From: Acetivibrio mesophilus
GTDB taxonomy: Bacteria; Bacillota; Clostridia; Acetivibrionales; Acetivibrionaceae
Assembly: GCF_004102745.1 (NCBI RefSeq)
Contig: NZ_RLII01000008.1
Coordinates: 1-64,000, forward strand
Direction: 5' to 3'
Length of the DNA stretch: 64,000 nucleotides
Both the position numbers and the translations under genes were made by a program. The notes under the pieces were generated by a model that ran no database searches, had not been told where the DNA came from, and saw nothing but the letters and a program-made list of their open reading frames with translations. Positions within the stretch are counted from its first letter, which is position 1, and the number at the start of each line of letters is the position of its first letter. Below, in pieces: positions 53,233-61,921 of the stretch.

Positions 53233-55057
53233 TAATAAATTGTGTGTAAAACTTATTCATTGCGGCAATAAGAATATCGCAAACTCTGTGGATGATGCCC
53301 AGAAAAATGTGTTTTTCATGCCTATAGGCTTCTGTGCCTTAGGATATGAGCTAAAAGCAAACGGATTTGATGTGGAGGTAATACATTCTGACCTTATTGA
53401 TAGGGAAAGGATACTTGACACAATTGATTTTAATAATGTGGATGCTATAGGCTTTGATTGCCATTGGGCCAATCAGAGTCTTGGAGTGATAGAAACCGCT
53501 GAGTATATAAAAAAAGTAAATCCCGAAATATTTGTGTTTCTTGGAGGATACACTGCCAGCCTCTTTTCTGAGGAAATAGTTCGGGAATATCCACAGGTGA
53601 ATGCGGTTATAAGAGGGGATGGAGAGGTGCCGATAGTGGAGTTGTGTCGTGCACTGTATGAGAACAAAATTTCTCCAAATCCCAATTACAAGCTCCTTAA
53701 GGAGGTTCAGAACCTGGTTTGGAGAGACTCGGAGGGCAATGTAATATCAAACGAGTTTTCTTATATTGGTACTCAGGAGAAAATTGACAATTTGAATTTT
53801 GCTGCACTGGACCTTTTGAAGGATTGGGAGCAGTACCGAATGCTCAGTAAATTCTGGACAAGATTTGATGAGATAAACTCCGGCCCGTTGTTTTTCCTTT
53901 GTATAGGAAGAGGTTGCCAGTATGCTTGTCTGTTTTGCGGAGGCAACTGTGAAGCACAAAGGAGGATGAACAACAGGAATTCTGTTGCGATAAGGTCTAT
54001 AGATTCAGTGCTCAGTACCATAAAAGATGCTGTATCCATGGGCTTTACAACAATGTATACATGCTTTGAGTTTGAAGGAAGTGAAGAATGGTATATTGAG
54101 CTTTTGAATAGGATAAAACAGGAGGGTATTGATATAAACTTTATTTACGGTTCATGGAGACTTCCATCAAAGGAGCTTATCGATGCCTTTTCTGAGTGCT
54201 GCACACAGGTTATGATGGAAATATCGCCGGAGACTGGGGACGAAGAGCTTAGAAGAATAAACAAGGATATCCGTCTTTACTATTCTAATGAGGAGCTGGA
54301 GGAATGCTTAGAGTATATAAGAGCAAAAAAGAACATTAAGATACAGCTATATTACGGATATTTTCTTGTAAAGGATACGGAGCAAACCATAGAAAACACC
54401 CTTAAGTATATAATGAAGCTGGCTATAAGGTTTTCTGACTTTGTGGAGCAGGAATATTTCAATTTTTCTACTGATCCCGGTTCATTGATATTTTTCTATC
54501 CTGAAAAGTATGACATAGAGATGGGGGTTCGCAGCTTTAAAGACTACATTGAGTATATAAAAGAAAACTATATCAATAATAAGGAGAGCTCTGCGGACCT
54601 GAGGGTGTTTAATCCGCGGAATATGTCAATTGAAACTGTAGGGGAGATAGATAGAAAAATAAGGCTATTCAATTATCTGTTTAGTACATATCGAGGAACA
54701 GTTTCAACTATACTAAAAAGGACGGAGAATCCCGATATTATAGTGAGCCTACTAAAGGACAATAACCTACTTGACAGCACTAAGAATAAACTCATGCCCG
54801 AAGAATTTAAAGAATTGCTGGTGAATGCATGCAATAGAAGCAATTGTCTTGATGCGGAGCTCCTTAGAATAATAAGCATTGAATGTGAAAGACAAAAGAT
54901 GGAATACAAAGCAGCAAAACCTGCACCGCAGATATGGCTTGAGGAGGTGCCAGACAAGCTTGAAGGCAGTGAGACGGTTGAGGCAATGATGGATTTTATT
55001 AATAAGGAGAACAAAGCTCCCAAAGAAGATATAGACTTTGATTTCGATTTTTTGTGA
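53222..55057 (+). CDS. Radical SAM enzyme with N-terminal B12-binding domain
   Basis: A 611-residue class B-type radical SAM protein. The N-terminal 170 residues have the cobalamin-binding pattern (VIHSDLIDRERI, AIGFDCHWANQS, FLGGYTAS). The radical SAM core carries cysteines 232, 236 and 239 in GCQYACLFC (CxxxCxxC). The C-terminal ~150 residues are helical and unassigned. Enzymes of this class often methylate unactivated carbons or remodel rings. Here it could tailor the peptide or the cyclitol. The gene overlaps the end of NRPS 4 by 11 nt behind GGGAGG, so the two are coupled, and it closes the operon before a terminator. Confidence 0.88.
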   Translation: MSSNNKLCVKLIHCGNKNIANSVDDAQKNVFFMPIGFCALGYELKANGFDVEVIHSDLIDRERILDTIDFNNVDAIGFDCHWANQSLGVIETAEYIKKVNPEIFVFLGGYTASLFSEEIVREYPQVNAVIRGDGEVPIVELCRALYENKISPNPNYKLLKEVQNLVWRDSEGNVISNEFSYIGTQEKIDNLNFAALDLLKDWEQYRMLSKFWTRFDEINSGPLFFLCIGRGCQYACLFCGGNCEAQRRMNNRNSVAIRSIDSVLSTIKDAVSMGFTTMYTCFEFEGSEEWYIELLNRIKQEGIDINFIYGSWRLPSKELIDAFSECCTQVMMEISPETGDEELRRINKDIRLYYSNEELEECLEYIRAKKNIKIQLYYGYFLVKDTEQTIENTLKYIMKLAIRFSDFVEQEYFNFSTDPGSLIFFYPEKYDIEMGVRSFKDYIEYIKENYINNKESSADLRVFNPRNMSIETVGEIDRKIRLFNYLFSTYRGTVSTILKRTENPDIIVSLLKDNNLLDSTKNKLMPEEFKELLVNACNRSNCLDAELLRIISIECERQKMEYKAAKPAPQIWLEEVPDKLEGSETVEAMMDFINKENKAPKEDIDFDFDFL

Positions 55058-55136
55058 GATGATTAATATATATACACGGGCTTATATGAAATGTAGATAT
55101 AGTTAATTACAGGAGTATAGTTACATATTGGAAATA

Positions 55137-55190
55137 AAAACCATGGATATTTTATATTAAATATAGAATATTGCATGGTTTTTTCTTTTT
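55137..55190 (+). terminator. Terminator closing the biosynthetic operon
   Basis: AAAACCATGGATATTTTA pairs imperfectly with TAGAATATTGCATGGTTTT and is followed by a long T-rich run. It lies about 80 bp after the radical SAM gene. Confidence 0.8.
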
Positions 55191-55260
55191 TTTATTATAG
55201 GTAAATGATAAAATAAAAGAAGAAAAATGTCCGGAAAAAATATACAGGGGGGTAATTGGT

Positions 55261-58071
55261 ATGACAGCCAAAAAGATAAAGGCGTTTCTTATTCTGATGA
55301 TTCTGACGATTCTGACAGTAATACACTCAGTTGGTCTTGTAAGTTCAAACGGTGTGAAAGTAAAGATAAACAATGTGGACGTCAGCTTTAGCATGTATCC
55401 CCGTATGGTAGATGACGAATTACTAATTCCAGTGAGAGAGTTGTTTGAGTTTTTTGGATTTGAAGTTATTTGGAACAGCATGGACAGAACTGCTTTGTGC
55501 ACCAAAGACAAAAGAGAGGTATTGTTTGATGTTGATAGGGGCACAGTTCAGTTAGGTGGTGGAAATGAAACGATAGAATCTTCTTTTCATATAATCGAAG
55601 GAAGAATTTTTGCATCCGACGAAATATTTGAAATGGCTCTGGATATGATGGTTCAGTGGCATGAAGAAGAAGCTACAGTCTATTTCTGGGATAAGGACAA
55701 AGCGGATATATCTGTTTCGGGAAGCGGCAATGTTGTTGCAGTGGGTGAGAATATAATTACAAATATAGTTAAAAGATATAAGATACAGAAGGTGAATGAG
55801 GTTATTGCCGAGGCAGACAAATTATATCTTGACAATAATTTTGCCGGTGCTGTAAATAAATATGAAGAAGTACTAAAACATATTTCCAGTGCGCAAAATC
55901 CCGAAGAATACGGACATGTTATGATTAATCTCGGTAGCACCTATCTTGAGCTTTCGAAAATATTGGACAATGAAGAGAATATTGATAAAGCAATATTGAT
56001 ATTTGAAGGAGTTCTTAAAAATATTTCATTAGAACAATACCCTTCCGTCGAAGCTTATGCTCATATTGGTTTAGGAGATGCCTATGCGAATCTTGCTATG
56101 ATACGGGATATGAAAAGCAATTCGTTGAAATCTTTAGCGGAATATGATGAAGCCTTAGAGTTTTTTAATAAGGAGGATTATCCCTATCATTATGCAGGCA
56201 TTCACCACTTGAGGGGAGTGGCTTTTATAACCCTGTCCCAGACTACGCAGATGGAAGAAAATATTGATAAATCCTTTTTGGCTTATGAAGAGGCTTTGAG
56301 CATATACCGGGAAGAGGAATATCCGAAGGAATTTGCAAAAGTAAAAATGAATCAGGCATTGGCCCATGTTTATCATTTTAGGATGAAAGGCGAAGTTGGC
56401 GATTTGGAGAAAGGAATTAATGCATATAATGACTGCCTTAAACACATTTCAAAAGAAGAGGATCCAGTGGGTTATGCCAGAATACAGAGCAATATTGGAA
56501 CTTTATACCTTCAGTACTTTATGGTGAAGCCCACTCAGGAGAATTTGAATAGAACTGTAAGCGCGATAGAAGAGGGATTGAAGGTTTTTACAATAGACAA
56601 ATACCCTATACAGTATGCTGTAAATCAAAACAATCTAGGCTTTACATATTTGGTATCGCCAAGTAACAGTGAACGGGAGAAAAACCTAAATAAGGGACTT
56701 GAGGCTTTAAACAATGCCTTAAAAGTATTTAACATAGTCGATTATCCTTTCTATTATGGTATGGTGCAGATAAACAAGGGACGAGTATATACTTATTTAT
56801 CGGATTTTCAAGATGGGGAGGAGAACTGCCGTGAATCCATAGGGTATTTTGAGGAAGCATTGAAGGTTTTCACAATTGACAGGTATCCGTTTTATTATGC
56901 AGAGGCGTGTACACATATGGCTTTAGCCTATAAGAAATTATCTGAATATGATAATATCAAAGGCAACACTCTTAAGGCCATAGAGCGATATAAACACGTC
57001 TTGGATTTTTACACCATTGAAAGTTATCCGGTTTACTATGCCTCAATTAAGCAAAACCTTGGGAGTTCATACATACAGTTATCCTATGTTGACAATTCAA
57101 GGGAAAACATATATAGTGCCATTGGGGCCTATGAAGATGCCTTCAAGGTATATACCGAGGAGAGTTTCCCGTATTATTATTCGGATACTCTTATACTTAT
57201 GGGGGATGCATATAGGCATCTATCGACTATAGAAAATACCATCGAAAACTGCCTTGAGTCGTTGGAATATTATGAAAAAGCTCTGGATTGCTCCACTAAG
57301 GAAGAAATAAAACTAAGAAGTGCGTGGATATACCTCAGGATGGCGGAGAATTATGTCAATATGGCATGGTCAAAGGACAAGGAGGAAAACATATTAAAGG
57401 CATTGGAAGCTTGCAATAAGGCTTTAGAGATAAATGAGGCGAGAGAGGATACTTCAACCTATGGAAATGCACAATTTGTGTTGGCACAGACTTATTTAGT
57501 TCTTTCGGATGTTAGGGAAAAGGAAGAAAACATTGTGAAGGCTTTGAATTCCAGTGACGAAGCACTAAAGATTTTTGGAAGTAAAGAGGCTAAAACCCTT
57601 GTTCAGCTTTTGAAAACCCAAGGAGATATTTACTGTAAACTGGCTGAGCTTCAAGACAGCGAAGAGAATCTTCAAAAGTCGCTGGAGCTCTATCAGAAGG
57701 CATTGAATATTTTCGAAGAGAAAGGAGAGTATTTTCCGGGACTATATGCAAGCATTTATTGTAGCAGGGGTGATGCCCTAAACAGACTTGCCGGCATAAA
57801 AGACAGGGAAAAAAATATAAGGGAGGCATTGCTGTCCTGTGAAGAGGCTCTGAAAATTTATGCTATTGATGTCTATCCTTTGGGCTATGCAAGAGTATGG
57901 CATATTATGGGTGATATATACATGAATCTTGTAAATATAAGTAACAGAACTGAAAACAAAAGATCAGCAGAAGAAAGCTATGGCAAGGCGCTAAAAGTAT
58001 TTACAATAGAAAAAAACCCTCAACTCTATAAAGAGATAACAGAAAAGAAAAAACATCTTGACAGATTCTAA
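55261..58071 (+). CDS. Exported stalk-domain protein with TPR array
   Basis: A 936-residue protein. An N-terminal signal or anchor segment (about residues 9-27) precedes a copper-amine-oxidase-N-like stalk domain (about 30-140; VKVKINNVDVSF, LLIPVRELFEFFGFEVIW). A short motif SVSGSGNVVAVGENIITNI (about 151-169) follows. The rest is a long TPR array of about a dozen units of about 50 residues, with repeating YPxxYAxxxxNLGxxYxxLS and ENxxxAIxxYexALKVxT. The units resemble TPRs of CHAT- or NB-ARC-linked proteins, but no such effector domain is present. It is likely a surface protein-binding scaffold. Promoted separately from the NRPS operon. Function unknown. Confidence 0.8.
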   Translation: MTAKKIKAFLILMILTILTVIHSVGLVSSNGVKVKINNVDVSFSMYPRMVDDELLIPVRELFEFFGFEVIWNSMDRTALCTKDKREVLFDVDRGTVQLGGGNETIESSFHIIEGRIFASDEIFEMALDMMVQWHEEEATVYFWDKDKADISVSGSGNVVAVGENIITNIVKRYKIQKVNEVIAEADKLYLDNNFAGAVNKYEEVLKHISSAQNPEEYGHVMINLGSTYLELSKILDNEENIDKAILIFEGVLKNISLEQYPSVEAYAHIGLGDAYANLAMIRDMKSNSLKSLAEYDEALEFFNKEDYPYHYAGIHHLRGVAFITLSQTTQMEENIDKSFLAYEEALSIYREEEYPKEFAKVKMNQALAHVYHFRMKGEVGDLEKGINAYNDCLKHISKEEDPVGYARIQSNIGTLYLQYFMVKPTQENLNRTVSAIEEGLKVFTIDKYPIQYAVNQNNLGFTYLVSPSNSEREKNLNKGLEALNNALKVFNIVDYPFYYGMVQINKGRVYTYLSDFQDGEENCRESIGYFEEALKVFTIDRYPFYYAEACTHMALAYKKLSEYDNIKGNTLKAIERYKHVLDFYTIESYPVYYASIKQNLGSSYIQLSYVDNSRENIYSAIGAYEDAFKVYTEESFPYYYSDTLILMGDAYRHLSTIENTIENCLESLEYYEKALDCSTKEEIKLRSAWIYLRMAENYVNMAWSKDKEENILKALEACNKALEINEAREDTSTYGNAQFVLAQTYLVLSDVREKEENIVKALNSSDEALKIFGSKEAKTLVQLLKTQGDIYCKLAELQDSEENLQKSLELYQKALNIFEEKGEYFPGLYASIYCSRGDALNRLAGIKDREKNIREALLSCEEALKIYAIDVYPLGYARVWHIMGDIYMNLVNISNRTENKRSAEESYGKALKVFTIEKNPQLYKEITEKKKHLDRF

Positions 58072-58269
58072 AATTTGAAGCACAATACTCTATAATTATT
58101 GTATCATTATGTATCATAAAAAATAAGCATGTCGAAGTATGAAAGATTAGAGCAAGTATTATTCGGTTTTACTGTAAGGAAAAAATGGTAATATAGACAC
58201 GGTGTAATACAGATAAGAGAGTTATGGACGTACAAGCAACAAAGGGTTAAGTGTTTAGGGGGAGTAAAA

Positions 58270-59415
58270 ATGGATAAGGCTTTTCTAAGTATACGAAATA
58301 TTCTCGATATTATCTTTAAGATCACAAGCAAGAATGCCAATATTCTCGCTGACTGCTACCTTATAAAGGATTCTTCCATCATTTCGAAATGGAAAAATAA
58401 CAGGGCAAAGCCAAAGAGTGAAGATTTAATGAAAATCGTTGATTTTGCGTATGAAGAATCTACAGCAACGCAGCGTAAGATGATTAGAAACGAGATTGAG
58501 ATTTTGATTTACAACTCCTCGTTGAAAGAAGAGATTAAGGAATCGTTGTTACGTATTGCAGACTTTAAGGAATTTTTAGTGGAAGTTTTAAATGTGTCAT
58601 TATCTTCCGTTGGAAAAATCATCAGACAGAATAGATTAATTGAACAGTCTTCAGAAGGGGGCGAATTTGATAGGGTACCCGATTCTGAGGCAATTACAGC
58701 ATTTCATAATTCCATAGAGGGTAACTACTCCGGAGTGATGGAGTTTAACCTGACTTTGTCAAAAAGTGGGGAGGATACCCGCAAAGGGACATTAAATGGC
58801 GTGGTGGACTATAGGAATAATATCAGTCGGAACATTAAAAGCAAAGTCGGAAATTTGCAGAAGCAGCTTAAATCCAAGAGTATACTGGGAACGGTTATAC
58901 TTATTGTTGTTACCGGTTTTATGGCTGCCCAAGCGGCAAGCGGCAGTCAGAGCTCAAAAATCTCTATGCCTTCAGAAAAGCCTGCCGAGGTCTCACAGGA
59001 TATGTCTAATGCCGATTTTGACAGCCTTCAAAACCCAATGACCATACCCATTCAGGCAAACACATCTAGCCAGGAGCTTGAAGAGGTGTTCAACGAAGCT
59101 GAAGCAGATACAGGCGTTGAATATGATGACGCTGAAAGCCAAGGGGTTTTAGGTACAGCAAATATAGAAACGCCAACTGACGTAAAAAGTGATACTGCAG
59201 CTGATGCAGCAAGCTATCCAACTGCAAACACGACGACTAATTCGACCACCGGCGATACAACCAATACAACAACAAATACGACTAACACATCAAACACGAC
59301 AAATTCGACCTCCAATGAAGCAACAAATTCAACAATAAGTAACAGTGTTGTTATTGAAGGAGACAACAATATATTAGGTCAGGGAAGCAATATTTATATA
59401 CATATTGGCGATTAA
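58270..59415 (+). CDS. Single-pass membrane protein with possible N-terminal HTH
   Basis: I do not recognise the family. The 381 residues show a helical N-terminal part (1-110) whose IKDSSIISKWKNNRAKPKSE segment resembles the recognition region of phage-type helix-turn-helix proteins. One membrane segment is clear (about 201-217, LGTVILIVVTGFMAAQA). A low-complexity Thr/Asn/Ala tail (about 295-360) precedes the ending VVIEGDNNILGQGSNIYIHIG. That ending matches a motif just after the stalk domain of both flanking TPR proteins. The layout suggests a membrane-spanning regulator with an outside sensor tail. DNA binding is inference. Confidence 0.6.
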   Translation: MDKAFLSIRNILDIIFKITSKNANILADCYLIKDSSIISKWKNNRAKPKSEDLMKIVDFAYEESTATQRKMIRNEIEILIYNSSLKEEIKESLLRIADFKEFLVEVLNVSLSSVGKIIRQNRLIEQSSEGGEFDRVPDSEAITAFHNSIEGNYSGVMEFNLTLSKSGEDTRKGTLNGVVDYRNNISRNIKSKVGNLQKQLKSKSILGTVILIVVTGFMAAQAASGSQSSKISMPSEKPAEVSQDMSNADFDSLQNPMTIPIQANTSSQELEEVFNEAEADTGVEYDDAESQGVLGTANIETPTDVKSDTAADAASYPTANTTTNSTTGDTTNTTTNTTNTSNTTNSTSNEATNSTISNSVVIEGDNNILGQGSNIYIHIGD

Positions 59416-59451
59416 TTTATACGGCTGTGCAAAACCAGGGAGGGTTCATTT

Positions 59452-60975
59452 ATGAAGAGAAATACTCTGGTATTATTATCTGCTGCAATAATACTGGTAA
59501 CGGTTTTGAAAGCAACTAATGTGAAGTCTTTCGCAGAAAATGTTGAGAAAAACCAAAGCATATCCTTGAATCAAAGTAATAACGAAAGGATAGCGGAAGT
59601 TCGGCAAGTGATGATAAATGGTATTGTTTATGTTAAACTAAGACCTGTTCTAGAAGGACTTGGTTGGGTGGTTGAGTGGAACCCGGTTACAAGAGATATT
59701 TTGTGCAAAAACGGAACAAGGCTGTTAGTTTTTAATTCTGACAATGTTACAGTTTTTATTGACGGCGAATATGTAATGTTGGATAACCCATTAGTGATTT
59801 TAGACGGAGCTACTTATGTACCCGGCAATTTTATTGCTCGGCAATTTGGGGAGCAAATTGGCTGGGACGGAAGCAGCAATCTGATAATTACGAGGGGTTA
59901 TGATGAGAAAAAAATATCAGTGGAGGGCAAAGAAAACATTGTTATAGCCGGGAACGGAATTATTGTAAATATATTTGAATCCTATAGCATTTTTACTATT
60001 TACGATATGGTGAGCTATGCAGATGGTCTTCTTGCTAAAAATAAAGCTGAGAGTGCCGTTATAAAGTATCAGGAGATACTTAAGAATGTTTCCGCTGATG
60101 ATTTTCCGGAAATATATGTCCATGTGTTAATCAATTTGGGTAATGCATATAGCGTGCTTGCTGAGAAAAAAGATGTTGAAATGAACATGCTGCTTGCCAA
60201 AGACATGTATGAAAAGGCCTATCAGTTTTTGAAAACCCAGAACATATCAGAGGATTATGGCTTTTATTTGCTCAACTTTGGAAATGCCTGTAGGGTTTTA
60301 TATGAGATTAGCAGTCACAAAGGTTATTTGGTGAGGGCTGTAAACCTATATAATGAGGCTTGGGCCTATTGTTCTTCCAATGAGAGCATGCCCGAAAGCG
60401 GATTGATTCAGTATAATCTAGGCTTGGCATACCGGGAACTGGGGATGAAGAATTCAGCATATTCTTGCTTGACGGAAGCTGCCGACCTATTCATAAAGGC
60501 TCTTGATGTATACCCATTGGAAGTTAATCCTTATCTCTATGCACATATTCAGTTCAACCTAGGAAATGTTTATCTATTGCTTTCGGAGGAGAAGGATATA
60601 TATATCAACAAGTCTAAAGCTGCTTATGAAGAGGCATTAAAGGTATGGATTCCGGAAATCTATCCGTTGAATTATGCCAGAGCTCACAGATGCATGGGTG
60701 ATGTCTACAGCAAAATGTATCAGATGGACGGAAATGAAGATAATTTAAAATCTGCCTTGGCAGAATATAATGAGGCTTTAAAATTTTTTTCAATGAAAAC
60801 CTATCCGGTGGACTATGCCAAAACAAGTATTCAGATTGGAAATACGTATTTTATGCTTGCTCAGCCGGAATGCGGCGGAAAATGGACTAAAGAAATTGCC
60901 AAGTTAAATTGCATTTTTCTTTTTTGCCAAAAAATATTGAATTGCTATATTGATAATGATACAATTATTATATAA
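59452..60975 (+). CDS. Exported stalk-domain/TPR protein, shorter paralogue
   Basis: A 507-residue paralogue of the 55261-58071 protein: signal segment (residues 5-25), stalk domain (about 45-155; MINGIVYVKLRPVLEGLGW and TYVPGNFIARQFG), the motif SVEGKENIVIAGNGIIVNI, then about six TPR units (about 190-470). The last 40 residues abandon the TPR pattern and become Cys/Ile-rich. They coincide with the left edge of a tandem duplication (60919), so the native C-terminus may have been replaced. It lies 36 bp after the membrane-protein gene and is probably cotranscribed with it. Confidence 0.78.
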   Translation: MKRNTLVLLSAAIILVTVLKATNVKSFAENVEKNQSISLNQSNNERIAEVRQVMINGIVYVKLRPVLEGLGWVVEWNPVTRDILCKNGTRLLVFNSDNVTVFIDGEYVMLDNPLVILDGATYVPGNFIARQFGEQIGWDGSSNLIITRGYDEKKISVEGKENIVIAGNGIIVNIFESYSIFTIYDMVSYADGLLAKNKAESAVIKYQEILKNVSADDFPEIYVHVLINLGNAYSVLAEKKDVEMNMLLAKDMYEKAYQFLKTQNISEDYGFYLLNFGNACRVLYEISSHKGYLVRAVNLYNEAWAYCSSNESMPESGLIQYNLGLAYRELGMKNSAYSCLTEAADLFIKALDVYPLEVNPYLYAHIQFNLGNVYLLLSEEKDIYINKSKAAYEEALKVWIPEIYPLNYARAHRCMGDVYSKMYQMDGNEDNLKSALAEYNEALKFFSMKTYPVDYAKTSIQIGNTYFMLAQPECGGKWTKEIAKLNCIFLFCQKILNCYIDNDTIII

Positions 60976-61131
60976 GATTAACTGTTTTTAGTTTATTTGT
61001 GGATAAATAGAGTATTGCATGTTCTTTATTCAAACTCTCTTCTTACTTAGTTTGAGATTTACTTATCCTTAAGATTATTATGTTTCTAGTAAAATGTTAA
61101 TCTGTTAAACTATTTTGAGGGGGTTTTAAAA

Positions 61132-61476
61132 ATGGCAAAAGGAAAAGCTTCATTTCTACTCGTCATTTTGCTGCTTGTGACTGCTTTTTTACCGACAGCA
61201 GTATCGGCTGAGACAACGGATGATTCATGGATTTCAAGCGATGAGGTATCATTTTCCGTTGAGTCAGACAGTATAGGGGACGCCGTTGGAGTGATAAGCA
61301 TTTTTGAGCTTCAAAAATTGATAGAAAGATGTATTAAAGAGAGAAAGTATGACCCCAGAGGAGACTTGAATTTGGATGGTTCTGTGAATTCGACGGATCT
61401 TACAGTATTAAAAAGGTATGTACTCGGAATGATTCCATGGATTCCAATGGATCCTGGTGGTCCTAGAGTTGATTAA
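61132..61476 (+). CDS. Small secreted protein with degenerate type I dockerin
   Basis: A 114-residue protein: signal peptide (FLLVILLLVTAFLPTAVSA, residues 7-25), an acidic spacer, and a dockerin-like C-terminus. Only the second calcium loop is intact (DLNLDGSVNSTDLTVLKRY, about 79-97), with the Ser-Thr pair used for cohesin recognition in the C. thermocellum group. The first loop is replaced by DAVGVISIFELQ and lacks the Asp/Asn ladder. There is no catalytic or carbohydrate-binding module. It may not bind cohesin normally. The gene is the shorter member of a tandem pair. Confidence 0.85.
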   Translation: MAKGKASFLLVILLLVTAFLPTAVSAETTDDSWISSDEVSFSVESDSIGDAVGVISIFELQKLIERCIKERKYDPRGDLNLDGSVNSTDLTVLKRYVLGMIPWIPMDPGGPRVD

Positions 61477-61521
61477 GAGTATTTGTTATTGCAAACTGCA
61501 AACTCATGATAAAGTAAAAGC

Positions 61522-61553
61522 GGATGGCGAATAATTTGCCATCCTATTTTTTA
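61522..61553 (+). terminator. Terminator after the first dockerin gene
   Basis: GGATGGC (61522-61528), loop GAATAATTT, GCCATCC (61538-61544), then TATTTTTT. The same loop recurs after the second dockerin gene. Gap 61477-61921 otherwise holds only duplicated leader sequence and the hprK fragment. Confidence 0.85.
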
Positions 61554-61679
61554 CATCTTTTTACTATGTTAATTTTATCGATATAATATATTAATAAATT
61601 GCGGATGGATTCTGGGCCTAAGATTCTGTCTATGTGATTATGTAAAGATGTGTTAGGAAGGTATAAATATATTAGTACC

Positions 61680-61705
61680 GGGAGGAATAATTATGCTTTA
61701 AGTTA
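61680..61705 (+). pseudogene. Fossil of the hprK start
   Basis: GGAGGAATAATTATG, CTTTAAGTTACTTT at 61681-61706 copies the hprK ribosome site and first codons (62766-62790: GGAGGAATAATTATG, TTTTCAGTTACTTT). Here the third codon is TAA, and similarity ends directly afterwards where unit B begins. It marks the duplication junction. Confidence 0.75.
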
Positions 61706-61921
61706 CTTTTTTTGTCAGTAAATATTGAAAAGTATTAATTAGAATAGTATAATTATTATGTAAGATTAACTGTTTTTAGTTTATTTATGGATAAATAGAG
61801 TATTTCATGTCGTATTATTCAAGCTCTCTTCATTATATAGTTTGTAATTTATTAGTTCTTAAGATTATTATGTCACCAGCAAAATGTTAATCCATTAGAT
61901 TATTTTGGGGAGGTTTTAGAA

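Larger units (their letters stand above)
60919..61705 (+). repeat. Tandem duplication, unit A (dockerin gene and hprK leader)
   Basis: Unit A aligns along most of its length with unit B: an upstream leader (60960-61131 against 61750-61921), a signal-peptide coding part, a dockerin second loop, an identical-loop terminator, and the leader of hprK. It ends with a fragment of the hprK start. Divergence is moderate, so the event is not recent. Confidence 0.8.

Noticed and set aside
55261-58071. TPR protein as part of a CHAT/caspase-like defence system
   Set aside because: Repeat style is similar, but a signal segment and stalk domain indicate export and no protease, NTPase or nuclease effector is encoded nearby.
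59452-60975. Dockerin or cohesin modules in the TPR proteins
   Set aside because: No Asp-rich calcium loops or cohesin-like beta pattern could be seen.
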